Origin: Caenicola sp034331105 | GTDB lineage: Bacteria; Synergistota; Synergistia; Synergistales; Synergistaceae | Direction: 5' to 3' | Length of the DNA stretch: 64,000 nucleotides | Assembly: GCA_034331105.1 (NCBI GenBank) | Contig: JAXQGB010000011.1 | Coordinates: forward strand, 124,001-188,000 | Shown here: positions 49,340 to 57,741 of the stretch, piece after piece | Layout of the letters: the number at the start of each line of letters is the position of its first letter | Numbering within the stretch: the first letter of the stretch is position 1 | The notes under the pieces: model-generated | Databases searched by the model: none | The model's input: only the letters and a program-made list of their open reading frames with translations | Told to the model about the DNA's origin: nothing | Translations under genes and position numbers: made by a program

Positions 49340-49441
49340 TCAACCTCGGTTTTTCTTTCCCCCGGCAATTCGGAAAACTATGATGCCGGGTAAAATAACA
49401 AGGACAGCAAAGAGAATCCAGCTGAAAACTATAAGAGTCAT
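49340..49441 (-). CDS. Small accessory membrane protein of the symporter
   Basis: A 33-residue protein with one hydrophobic helix (LIVFSWILFAVLVILPGIIVF) and a basic tail RIAGGKKNRG. It has a strong ribosome site GGGGAGAGG before the ATG at 49441. The symporter begins 16 bases after its stop. Small single-helix partners encoded directly ahead of SSS and NSS transporters are known, but this one is not close to a family I can name. Confidence 0.7.
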   Translation of the reverse strand: MTLIVFSWILFAVLVILPGIIVFRIAGGKKNRG

Positions 49442-49561
49442 CTTATCCTCTCCCCAAAAAGGATCGACAGACCAAATGGCAGATCTGACTGGTCTGAACC
49501 GTCTCAATGTAGTAACATATACGGTGGACAAAAAAGATAATTATACGGAGGAAGCAGTAAT

Positions 49562-49750
49562 ATGGCAAAACAGCAACCCGAAGGCGTCTATCTTTATATC
49601 GATGACAGCGGTTCACGTTTCATTGCAGTAGTTGACGCATTTGGCGTTGCTAATATGCTTCCATGGAAACAACCGGGAGAATTAAGCAGCATACAGGAAA
49701 AGAGCTGGAACCTTCAAGGAGAGTTCATAAGGCTCAAGATCTCCGACTGA
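49562..49750 (+). CDS. Small uncharacterised protein
   Basis: A 62-residue soluble protein, opening MAKQQPEGVYLYIDDSGSRF, with no recognised family. The ATG has a strong GGAGGAA eight bases upstream and the gene is followed by a terminator, so it is probably real. It is divergent from the symporter operon, in a 120-base gap that contains the inverted repeat AGACCA-N15-TGGTCT (about 49469-49495) whose role is unknown. Confidence 0.6.
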   Translation: MAKQQPEGVYLYIDDSGSRFIAVVDAFGVANMLPWKQPGELSSIQEKSWNLQGEFIRLKISD

Positions 49751-49815
49751 GGGCAACTGCAACTCTCTTTGCCGCTAAAGTAAAAAATGTTATCGGCTTA
49801 AATCAAATAAAATTC

Positions 49816-49844
49816 GCCCGGAAAAATTTTCCGGGCATTTTCTT
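49816..49844 (+). terminator. Terminator after the 62-residue gene
   Basis: GCCCGGAAAA and TTTTCCGGGC form a long stem followed by ATTTTCTT on the plus strand. It lies between the small gene and the convergent pgi. Confidence 0.75.
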
Positions 49845-49892
49845 GATCCAAAGATTTAAAGACGTCCGGTGTCATCCGTGTTCATTTGTTTT

Positions 49893-51251
49893 CTAAATTT
49901 CGAGAGAGACGCCCGATATTTTTTTGAACCAGTCTGTTGCTTCTGCCGCATCCTCTTCGAACCCCTTGCGTCCCATAAGGCCGTAAGTGTATTTTTTGCC
50001 CTGTTCCACACCCGGCTGATCAAAAGGATCTATACCCATCATCCTGCCGGTCATTGCTGTCATATATTCATAATAGAATATCAGTGCACCCAGAGTTTTG
50101 CAGTCTATCTTTTCTGTCTCTATCCATATCAGAGGGTGTCCTGTCTTGGTTATGGCAGCCGCAGTGCTCATGGCTTCAAGCCCCAGCATATTGCCGATCT
50201 CTGTACCGTCCAGGTATGAAAGAGGTTCCAACGCTTCGCAGTCTACCCGAGGCACATTGACCTTCTCACCATGTTTCTTAAAATTAATGATCGTGAAGAG
50301 CTTGTCGTCAGGTCCCTCTGTGTATAGCTGGACCTGCGAATGCTGGTCGATCGCACCTACTGCTCTTACCGGAGTCGTGCCCATGCCTTTTTTCCCAAGG
50401 CTTTCGCCCCAGAGCTGGGCAAACCATTCAGCAAAAAAAGCCATCCTGCTCGAATAGGGCATTATGACAGCCATCGGTCTGCCCTGTTTTTCATGGTAAA
50501 AGTGCAAAGATGCAGCGAGCCAGGCGGGGTTTGTCTCTATAGAACCATTTTCAAGAAGCTTTTCTTTCATCTTACCTGCACCCAGCAGAAGTGCGTCTAT
50601 ATCGATCCCTACTGCAGAAGCGCTTACCAATCCGGCAGCAGACAAAACAGAATACCTTCCGCCTACTGAGGCCGGCAGGTCCATGACCCTGCATCCTGAA
50701 TCGCGGGCAAACGAGCGAAATATCCCCTTTTCAGGGTCGGTTATGACAAGTATGTCATCCTCAGCCTTGCCTCTCAGCTTTATCATTTCATTCCTGAACC
50801 AGAGGAACTGAGACATGGTCTCTGCTGTTGCCCCGGATTTGCTCACGCCGACAAGGGCGACGCTTCCTCCTTTTACCTGTTCCCAAATGGCTCGCGTCTT
50901 GGTGGGATCAGGATTGTCTGCAAGATAAAACCTGGGGCCGGCGCCGTCAGTATTATGGAACTCACTAAGCAAGGCCTGGTTGAGCATCAGATTGCCCAGA
51001 GCCGAACCTCCGATGCCGACATGTATTATTGAATCATAGCCCTTCAGCCATTCAGCCGTTCTTTTTATTTCAGATGTATCTATTTCAGGAAGATCCATCC
51101 ATCCGTGGCCATCTGTACCGGTCGGAGTCTCTCCAAGCCATTCTGCAGCTTCGGCACATGCCGCAGAATGCTCCTTTTTAAAATCAGAAAAAGAAATTAC
51201 TTCGTGCCCCAGGGCTCCTCCAAAATGAAAACAGATCGACAGGTTATCCAT
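49893..51251 (-). CDS. pgi: Glucose-6-phosphate isomerase Pgi
   Basis: A glycolytic enzyme that interconverts glucose-6-P and fructose-6-P. The 452 residues match the short Firmicutes-type Pgi. Typical segments are HVGIGGSALGNLML, GVSKSGATAETMSQF (phosphate loop), GGRYSVLSAAGLV, GMGTTPVRAVGAIDQHSQVQLY and the C-terminal FDQPGVEQGKKYTYGLMG. The ATG at 51251 has AAGGAG seven bases upstream. The glutaredoxin gene ends 30 bases upstream, so the two form an operon. Confidence 0.95.
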   Translation of the reverse strand: MDNLSICFHFGGALGHEVISFSDFKKEHSAACAEAAEWLGETPTGTDGHGWMDLPEIDTSEIKRTAEWLKGYDSIIHVGIGGSALGNLMLNQALLSEFHNTDGAGPRFYLADNPDPTKTRAIWEQVKGGSVALVGVSKSGATAETMSQFLWFRNEMIKLRGKAEDDILVITDPEKGIFRSFARDSGCRVMDLPASVGGRYSVLSAAGLVSASAVGIDIDALLLGAGKMKEKLLENGSIETNPAWLAASLHFYHEKQGRPMAVIMPYSSRMAFFAEWFAQLWGESLGKKGMGTTPVRAVGAIDQHSQVQLYTEGPDDKLFTIINFKKHGEKVNVPRVDCEALEPLSYLDGTEIGNMLGLEAMSTAAAITKTGHPLIWIETEKIDCKTLGALIFYYEYMTAMTGRMMGIDPFDQPGVEQGKKYTYGLMGRKGFEEDAAEATDWFKKISGVSLEI

Positions 51252-51281
51252 GAAAACACTCTCCTTGGGGTCTATTTTGAA

Positions 51282-51527
51282 TTACTTCAGCAGACCTGCT
51301 TCTTTAAGTGTTTCATTGATCTTGGCCTGATCGAAGCCTACTATGTACTTTTCACCGATCTGGATGACAGGGACTCCCATCTGCCTTGTCTTTTTGACAA
51401 GCTCCATTGCGGCTGCCTTGTCTCCGGTAACGGTCTTGACCTCGTATTCAACATTAAGCGACGAAAGATACTCTTTCGCCTTATCGCACCACGGTCAGGT
51501 GTTGGTAGAATATACTTTTACTTCCAT
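51282..51527 (-). CDS. Selenocysteine-containing glutaredoxin (UPWC active site)
   Basis: An 81-residue glutaredoxin-fold thiol or selenol oxidoreductase. A UGA at 51497-51495 (codon 11) stands for the first active-site residue of CPWC, giving Thr-Sec-Pro-Trp-Cys. The rest of the fold is complete: MEVKVYSTNT at the N-terminus, VEYEVKTVTG, the cis-Pro region TRQMGVPVIQIG and KYIVGFDQ. No frame is lost after the UGA, and the ATG has AAGGAG eight bases upstream. Selenocysteine glutaredoxins of this type are known in anaerobes. A TATAAT at 51577-51582 on the same strand may be part of its promoter, though no good -35 box goes with it. It is followed by pgi. Confidence 0.93.
51460..51480 (-). promoter_or_regulatory. 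Putative bacterial SECIS hairpin of the glutaredoxin gene
   Basis: GGCGAAAGA (51480-51472) pairs with TCTTTCGTC (51468-51460) as nine pairs with one G-U, closing a three-base loop GTA (51471-51469). The loop begins 23 bases after the UGA and with G, the same layout as the selD hairpin (loop GGA, 20 bases). It fits the bacterial SECIS pattern. Confidence 0.8.
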
Positions 51528-51861
51528 CACGATCACTCCTTGTTGTTGGTGTGGGCCGGGAACGTCCCTGCCGTTAATTATAACGCCAATTTCAGGTTTT
51601 ATTTTTTGACGAAAGATATCTTTTCATCTTTTGATGACTTTGCTGATAATATTAATAATAAGGGTTTATTACTGTCTTTTTCATTCGGTATCATCTTTTT
51701 ATCCAGCCTTGTACCATTATCGCTTTTTTTCTCTTTTGGGTGGTTTGGTTTTGTCTCCTTTTATATGTTGCAATTATTCACAAATTGAGATAGATTTAAC
51801 AACGCATGTTAAAAAATTTACAAACAAGAGTTTTATGAAGAATCTTTAGAGGAGGTACGTT
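51528..51861. other. Intergenic region between glutaredoxin and nfnA
   Basis: About 330 bases, AT-rich toward the nfnA side, with no convincing open frame on either strand. It must hold the divergent promoters. The minus-strand TATAAT at 51577-51582 suits the glutaredoxin gene. No clear box pair was found for nfnA, whose ribosome site GAGGAGG is at about 51849-51855. Confidence 0.5.
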
Positions 51862-52707
51862 ATGTTTAAGATCGTTTCAAAGCAAAAAATCGCACCCAAA
51901 GAATTTGACATATGGGTCGAAGCCGACCGCATAGCCAAACATGCGAAGGCAGGCCAGTTTGTCGTTCTTCGCGTCGATGACCAGGGAGAAAGGATACCCC
52001 TTACTATCGCAGATTATGACAAGGAAAAGGGGCTTATCCGCCTTATTTTCCAGGTAGTAGGCAAGACCACGGCTGCAATGTCGTGCCTGAATGTGGGAGA
52101 CTCCATAAAGGATATCTCCGGTCCTCTGGGCACCCCGAGCGAAGTCGAAAAGTTCGGTACGGTACTGATGGTCGGCGGCGGAGTCGGAATTGCCGCTCTC
52201 TATCCGATCATTAAGGAGCTTAAGCTTGCAGGAAACAAGGTCATCACCATACTGGGCGGACGCACTTCTGAACTTGTAATAATGAAGGAAGAATGCGCCG
52301 AATACTCTGATGAACTTATCATTACAACAGACGATGGTTCTGAGGGAATGAAGGGCGTTGTAACAGAGGCCATGAAGATGGTCGTTGAGCGCGGAGAAAA
52401 AATTGACCGCTGCTGGTGCATCGGTCCCTCCATTATGATGAAGTTCGGAACCAAAGCCGCAGCTGCACTTGGCCTTCCCATTATCGTATCGCTCAACCCG
52501 CTCATGGTCGACGGAACAGGAATGTGCGGATGCTGCCGGGTTACTGTAGACAACAAGATCTTCTTCGCATGTGTCGACGGTCCGGAATTTGACGGGCATA
52601 AGGTGAACTGGGACGAGTTCATGAGCCGTCTGCGCCAGTACAAGGATGAAGAAAAGATCTCCATGGATAAATTCGAAGCAGAAGTTGGTGAACCGTCATG
52701 GCTGTAA
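51862..52707 (+). CDS. nfnA: NADH-dependent reduced ferredoxin:NADP oxidoreductase subunit NfnA
   Basis: A 281-residue FAD/NAD-binding protein of the dihydroorotate dehydrogenase electron-transfer (PyrK-like) type. ERIPLTIAD contacts FAD, VGGGVGIAALYPIIKEL binds NAD, and the [2Fe-2S] Cys cluster is MCGCCRVTV with FFACVDGP. Next to the GltA-like subunit this is the small subunit of Nfn, which bifurcates electrons from NADPH to NAD and ferredoxin. GAGGAGG precedes the ATG. Its stop overlaps the nfnB start. A sulfide dehydrogenase role (SudB) is the alternative name for the same family. Confidence 0.9.
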   Translation: MFKIVSKQKIAPKEFDIWVEADRIAKHAKAGQFVVLRVDDQGERIPLTIADYDKEKGLIRLIFQVVGKTTAAMSCLNVGDSIKDISGPLGTPSEVEKFGTVLMVGGGVGIAALYPIIKELKLAGNKVITILGGRTSELVIMKEECAEYSDELIITTDDGSEGMKGVVTEAMKMVVERGEKIDRCWCIGPSIMMKFGTKAAAALGLPIIVSLNPLMVDGTGMCGCCRVTVDNKIFFACVDGPEFDGHKVNWDEFMSRLRQYKDEEKISMDKFEAEVGEPSWL

Positions 52708-54107
52708 CATTTTCTAAGTGGAAGACTCCCATCAAGGAACAGGATCCTGAGGTCCGCAGAAGCAATTTCAAGGAGGTATGCCTTGGCTACTCGATCGAAG
52801 AGGGTATGAAGGAAGCTGAGCGCTGCCTCCAGTGCAAAACAAAACCCTGTATAGCAGGATGCCCGGTTGCTATTGACATCCCCGGCTTCATCAAGTGCAT
52901 CAGAGATGGAGACATGGCCGGAGCAGCTGAGGTAATGAACAAATACACCAACCTTCCGGCGGTATGCGGCCGCGTATGTCCTCAGGAGACACAGTGTGAG
53001 GAACTTTGCACCGTAGGCAAAATGCCGGGCTTTGAGCCTGTTGCGATAGGCAAGCTGGAACGCCTTGTGGCGGACTGGAAATACACCCAGGAAAAGGCTG
53101 CTGCAGACAAGGCACAGGTTGCTTCAAAAGGCAAAGTGGCAGTTGTCGGATCAGGACCCTCCGGCCTGACAGTAGCAGGGGACCTTGCGAAGAAAGGCTA
53201 TGAAGTAACGATATTCGAAGCCCTACATGCAGCAGGCGGAGTGCTTATTTACGGCATCCCCGAATTCCGTCTTCCGAAGAACATTGTCAAGATGGAGATC
53301 GACGCCATGCAGGATCTGGGCGTAAAGATCGAATGCAACGCAGTCGTAGGCAAGAACATTACGATGCAGGAGATCATGGAGGATTTTGATGCCTGTTACA
53401 TCGCTGTCGGCGCAGGGGCACCGCATTTCCAGGGCGTACCGGGCACAACGCTGAACGGAGTTTACTCAGCAAGCGAATACCTCACAAGGATCAACCTCAT
53501 GCACGGATACGAGTTCCCTGATTTTGACACTCCTACCAAAAACTCAAAGAAGGTAGTAGTCATCGGCGGAGGAAACGTTGCCATGGACGCAGCACGTTCT
53601 GCAAAGAGGCTTGGAGCCGATGAAGTTACCATCGTCTACAGGCGTTCCCTCAAGGAACTCCCGGCACGTATCGAAGAGTATCACCATGCTGTTGAGGAAG
53701 GCATAATCTTCAACTGGCTGACCAACCCGACAGAGTATGTGAACAACGGTGAAGGCCAGCTTTGCGGAGTCAAATGCATCAGGATGGAACTTGGAGAACC
53801 GGATGCTTCAGGACGCAGGCGTCCCGTTCCCGTCGAAGGCAGCGAATTCTTCATCGAAGCTGACTGTGCGATCGAAGCCATAGGTCAGGGTTCCAACAAA
53901 GTCCTTCTCTCCACCTTCCCTGAGATGAAGCTCAACAAGTGGGGATACATCGAGGCAGATCCCAAGACAGGCGCAACATCAGTCCCCGGAGTCTACGCAG
54001 GCGGTGACATAGTAACAGGTGCGGCTACGGTCATCCTCGCCATGGGAGCCGGAAAAGACGCTGCAGAAGCTATTGATAAATATATTACAGAAAAGAAATC
54101 AAAGTAA
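52698..54107 (+). CDS. nfnB: NADP-binding large subunit NfnB (GltA/glutamate synthase small-subunit family)
   Basis: A 469-residue flavoprotein of the GltD/GltA family. The N-terminal [4Fe-4S] region has CLQCKTKPCIAGCPVAIDI and CGRVCPQETQCEELC. The FAD site is VVGSGPSGLTVAGDLAKKG, the NADP site VVIGGGNVAMDAARSAKRLG, and the C-terminal GVYAGGDIVTGAATVI is present. Paired with NfnA it forms the transhydrogenase that links NADPH, NADH and ferredoxin pools in anaerobes. The start overlaps the end of nfnA by ten bases. No glutamate-synthase large subunit is in the window, which supports Nfn. Confidence 0.9.
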   Translation: MAVTFSKWKTPIKEQDPEVRRSNFKEVCLGYSIEEGMKEAERCLQCKTKPCIAGCPVAIDIPGFIKCIRDGDMAGAAEVMNKYTNLPAVCGRVCPQETQCEELCTVGKMPGFEPVAIGKLERLVADWKYTQEKAAADKAQVASKGKVAVVGSGPSGLTVAGDLAKKGYEVTIFEALHAAGGVLIYGIPEFRLPKNIVKMEIDAMQDLGVKIECNAVVGKNITMQEIMEDFDACYIAVGAGAPHFQGVPGTTLNGVYSASEYLTRINLMHGYEFPDFDTPTKNSKKVVVIGGGNVAMDAARSAKRLGADEVTIVYRRSLKELPARIEEYHHAVEEGIIFNWLTNPTEYVNNGEGQLCGVKCIRMELGEPDASGRRRPVPVEGSEFFIEADCAIEAIGQGSNKVLLSTFPEMKLNKWGYIEADPKTGATSVPGVYAGGDIVTGAATVILAMGAGKDAAEAIDKYITEKKSK

Positions 54108-54129
54108 GTAAAGCATAAGTCCAAAATGA

Positions 54130-54162
54130 AAAAAGCCGGACCTCTCGGGTCCGGCTTTTTTA
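54130..54162. terminator. Terminator between nfnB and the MFS gene
   Basis: GCCGGACC and GGTCCGGC form an eight-pair stem around TCTCG, with A-rich sequence on one side and six T residues on the other, so it can end transcription from both directions. Confidence 0.85.
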
Positions 54163-55335
54163 TGCTTCTTCCTTGAGGCACTTATGGAGGGGCATCCAAC
54201 ATAAGAGCTGCATCGCTGCGGAGCCTGCCAACACAAGAATACCTATAAGACGAAATGCTCCGCTTGCTCCGAGCAGGGGAGATATAAAGCCAAAAAGAAG
54301 GGGCGTTATTACCCATCCCAGATCAATTGCCAGAAGCAGTGAACCTGTCGCTTTTGGGTGGTATTCAATTGAGAGCAGATCTCCTATTATTGACAGATCG
54401 GTTGGAAACCCTGCGCCAATCCCAAAACCAAATATCAGGCCGAAAAGAACAAAAGAGATCCAGCTGGAGCTGAACGAAAGACAGAGCAGCGAAAGCCCCA
54501 TAAGTCCGGCCGCAGGCGCTGCAAGAAGTATCCTGGGAATGTTGTTCATCGTCCTGAATCCTACCGTCCTGATCATCACAGCGGCAACTGCCACAGATAT
54601 CATGAACCATGAGACAGGAACTCCCCTGTCATCTGCCAGCGCAGCAGCGCATAGCGTGGCACCGTCGGCCAGAGACATTAGGAAAGCAGTTAGGTAAAGA
54701 GTCTTTACCCCGGGACAGCAAAGCATGTTTTTATAAGTTCCCCAGACAGGCTTATCTTTAGTTTCTGCCACAATGTCCCTTACCCTGAGGCTTATCCCAA
54801 GGCAGATAAGGGCAACGATCACCGGCAGCCATAGATAGTAATTCGTATGTCCCATTTTCAAAAGGAATTCCGACAGGGGGACTATCGTCGCCATGGGAAG
54901 CATCGAGCCCGTAGTAAAAAGAGCAAAACCTATGCCTCTTGTCCTCGCGTCAAGTATCATCGACTGATACGCAATAGTTGCGACAATAAAAACACTTGCG
55001 CTTATTCCCGAGATGGCCCTAAAAAAGAGAAGTATCGCCGGATCTGAAAGGGAGAGGGCTATCCCTGCAGCTGCTCCGGCAGAGAAGATGGAACTCCCTA
55101 TGAGGGCCCTTCTTATGCCAAGTCTTTCCATTGTCCAGCTGCCAAGCGGCCTGCAGATTATCATAGCCATGTAGAAGATGCTGAGAAAGAGCCCTACCGC
55201 CCTTGGAGATGCCCCAGATGCGCTGTAGAAGGGACCGAAGACAAAATAGACGTTTGAAAGGCAGTTTATGCCGTAATAAGCTAGAAATACCAGCAGGACC
55301 TGTTTTGAGACCTTCATCAGTGACACATCTCCCAT
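54160..55335 (-). CDS. Major facilitator superfamily transporter
   Basis: A 391-residue protein with about 12 hydrophobic segments. The A-like motif is seen as RPLGSWTMERLGIRRALIG after the second segment. The substrate cannot be read from sequence. Two ATG starts are possible: 55335 with AAAGGA close by, and 55317 with GGGAG eleven bases upstream. It is a single gene, convergent with nfnB. Confidence 0.85.
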   Translation of the reverse strand: MGDVSLMKVSKQVLLVFLAYYGINCLSNVYFVFGPFYSASGASPRAVGLFLSIFYMAMIICRPLGSWTMERLGIRRALIGSSIFSAGAAAGIALSLSDPAILLFFRAISGISASVFIVATIAYQSMILDARTRGIGFALFTTGSMLPMATIVPLSEFLLKMGHTNYYLWLPVIVALICLGISLRVRDIVAETKDKPVWGTYKNMLCCPGVKTLYLTAFLMSLADGATLCAAALADDRGVPVSWFMISVAVAAVMIRTVGFRTMNNIPRILLAAPAAGLMGLSLLCLSFSSSWISFVLFGLIFGFGIGAGFPTDLSIIGDLLSIEYHPKATGSLLLAIDLGWVITPLLFGFISPLLGASGAFRLIGILVLAGSAAMQLLCWMPLHKCLKEEA

Positions 55336-55410
55336 TGTTCCTTTAGACCTGTCTTCTATGATCCATAGTTTTTAAAAAATAATAGAAGAGAAGAACATAC
55401 CAGTCAACAT

Positions 55411-55456
55411 AAAAACGCGAGATCCTAAGACGCGTTTAAAACGTCATGGATCCCGC
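55411..55456 (-). terminator. Terminator after the EF-G-like gene
   Basis: Minus strand GCGGGATCC (55456-55448) pairs with GGATCTCGC (55425-55417), eight of nine, with an inner GACG and CGTC stem, followed by GTTTTTAT. It sits about 40 bases after the stop at 55495. Confidence 0.7.
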
Positions 55457-55494
55457 GCAAAACTCCCTTAATGAACTTAAGCCCGGGTTACAGG

Positions 55495-57582
55495 CTATTC
55501 TTCATCTTCTACCCGATCTTTCTCTGCCGCTTCGATGATCTTCTTGGAAATATCTCCCGGGACCTCTTCATAATGAGAATATTCCATTGTGAAGGTGCCT
55601 CTTCCGGATGTCATCGAACGAAGGATGATCGCATAGCGGAACATCTCTGAAAGCGGGCACTGGGCCTTGACCACCTGCAGTTTTCCCTCGCTGTCTATAC
55701 CCATGATGCGTCCGCGGCGGCTGTTAAAGTCTCCCATTACGTCTCCCAGACACTCTTCAGGAACCTTGACCTCGACGTTCATGACCGGCTCCATAAGTAT
55801 GGGCATTGCGTCTGCCATTGCCTTTTTAAAGGCCAGTGAAGCAGCGATCTTGAATGCCATTTCAGATGAGTCGACATCGTGGTAGGACCCGTCATATATC
55901 GCGCATGAGAAGTCTGTGGCAGGATAACCTGCAAGGTAGCCTCTCTGAGCAGCTTCCCTGAGTCCCTTTTCTGCTGCCGGGATGTAATTCTTCGGTACAA
56001 CTCCGCCGACTACGCGGTCAATAAACTGGATGCCGGCGTTCTTTTCGATCGGGGCAAGCTCAAACCATACGTCACCGTACTGTCCGCGACCGCCGGACTG
56101 TTTTTTGTGTTTTCCCTGTGCACGTGCGGTCTTCTTTATCGTCTCCCTGTAGGGGACCTTCGGGGTGCGTGTCTCAAGGTCGACCTTGTAGCGTTCCTTG
56201 ATCTTTGAAAGCATTATGTCAAGGTGCATGTCGCCCATTCCCGAAAGAACAGCATCGTTCGTCTCGGGGTTCTTTACGAAAGAAAGGGTCCTGTCCTCTT
56301 TCAGGGTCTTTGTTATAGCTGTGCCGAGCTTATCTTCGTCTGCACGGCTCTTGGGCAGTACTGCAACGCTGTAAACAGGCTGCGGGAACTGTATTGGACG
56401 GAACTTAAGAACCTCGCCCTTTGTTCCAAGGGTATCGCCTGCCGTTGTGCTTTCAAGCTTCGGGATCGCAACGATGTCTCCGAGTATGATCTCTTTTTCC
56501 TCGGTACTCTCCTTGCCTTTCATGAAGCGGAAGGAACTGATCCTCTCCTCTTCACCCTCTGTAACATTGTAGACCGTCTGATCGCTTTTAAGTGTACCGG
56601 AGAAGACCTTCACGAAGGAAAGCTTTCCGACATAGGGGTCGACCATTACCTTGAATACGAATCCAAGGAAGGGACCTTTTTCGTCCGGAGCAATTTTAAC
56701 AACTTCTTCACCCTTGAGGGCGGCGCGGTTAAGCATGTCCTTTGGTGACGGCATGTAATTCACGACCATGTCCATCAGCTGATATACACCAATGTTGCCC
56801 GTTCCCGATCCGGGAATGACAGGAAAAACCGATCTTGCACATATGGCCTTGCGAAGGACTTCCTGAAGCTCCTCCAGAGAGATCTCTTCTCCCTCAAGGT
56901 AACGCATCATGAGCTCGTCATCAGCTTCAACAGCTCTTTCCACAAGCGTCTCACGGGCTGCGGCTACGGCATCAGCCATATCGGCAGGAGTATCTCCCTC
57001 TGTGACATCCTTGCTTCCGTCGCCTTTGTAAATGTATGATTTTCCGGTCAGCACGTTTACAAGTCCTTTAAATTCCAGCTCTTTGCCTATTGGCAGGTAG
57101 AGCGGGACCGCCCTGTCCGATATGTTTTCCTGGATATCTTTGACTGCACTTTCAAAATCTGCATTTTCACGGTCAAGTTTGCTTATGAAGAAGATCGCCG
57201 GCGTTTCAAATGTCTCTGCAAAAGCCCAGACACTCTGTGTCTGCACTTCAACACCCGCTGTGGCGTTCACAAGGACTACAGCACCGTCGGATACTCTCAT
57301 GGCACAGCGCTGTTCTCCTACAAAATCTGCAAAACCCGGCGTGTCCAGCACATAGATCGTTTTATTCTTGTATGGGATGGTAGCAAGAGAAGTGCTTATT
57401 GAAATGCCGCGCTTCTGTTCTTCAGAATCAAAGTCTGAAACAGTGTTCTTGTCTTCGATCCTCCCCATCCTTGAAATAAGGCCTGTGTCGAAAAGCAATG
57501 CCTCGTTAAGTGACGTCTTTCCTGCTCCTCCGTGTGAAATTAGAGCAATACTGCGAATGTCCTCAGGTTTACGTGTCCCCAT
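55495..57582 (-). CDS. Elongation factor G-like GTPase (EF-G2 type)
   Basis: A 695-residue translational GTPase with the five EF-G domains. G1 is SHGGAGKTSL, G2 includes EEQKRGISIS, G3 is DTPGFADF. The G4 site, normally NKxD, reads SKLD. C-terminal domains IV and V have GGRGQYGDVWFEL and SRRGRIMGID. This second-type EF-G occurs beside a canonical fusA in many bacteria. Its role is not settled. GGAG lies before the ATG. It is a single gene, separated from gatB by about 160 bases with no gene in it. Confidence 0.9.
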   Translation of the reverse strand: MGTRKPEDIRSIALISHGGAGKTSLNEALLFDTGLISRMGRIEDKNTVSDFDSEEQKRGISISTSLATIPYKNKTIYVLDTPGFADFVGEQRCAMRVSDGAVVLVNATAGVEVQTQSVWAFAETFETPAIFFISKLDRENADFESAVKDIQENISDRAVPLYLPIGKELEFKGLVNVLTGKSYIYKGDGSKDVTEGDTPADMADAVAAARETLVERAVEADDELMMRYLEGEEISLEELQEVLRKAICARSVFPVIPGSGTGNIGVYQLMDMVVNYMPSPKDMLNRAALKGEEVVKIAPDEKGPFLGFVFKVMVDPYVGKLSFVKVFSGTLKSDQTVYNVTEGEEERISSFRFMKGKESTEEKEIILGDIVAIPKLESTTAGDTLGTKGEVLKFRPIQFPQPVYSVAVLPKSRADEDKLGTAITKTLKEDRTLSFVKNPETNDAVLSGMGDMHLDIMLSKIKERYKVDLETRTPKVPYRETIKKTARAQGKHKKQSGGRGQYGDVWFELAPIEKNAGIQFIDRVVGGVVPKNYIPAAEKGLREAAQRGYLAGYPATDFSCAIYDGSYHDVDSSEMAFKIAASLAFKKAMADAMPILMEPVMNVEVKVPEECLGDVMGDFNSRRGRIMGIDSEGKLQVVKAQCPLSEMFRYAIILRSMTSGRGTFTMEYSHYEEVPGDISKKIIEAAEKDRVEDEE

Positions 57583-57741
57583 TTATTTCACTCCTTCTGA
57601 TGAAGCTGAATATACTGTCTCATGGTTACATGGTGCCCCGTTTCTTCACAACCTGTTGATGATAACCTTTGAAACACCTTTACGTCAATCTCCGACTGTA
57701 CAAAAAAGGGCGAAGAAAACTTCATCTTCACCCCGTGTGGA

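Noticed and set aside
51495..51497. UGA as a pseudogene-causing stop in the glutaredoxin gene
   Set aside because: The frame is intact on both sides, the UGA falls on the active-site Cys position, and a SECIS-like hairpin follows.
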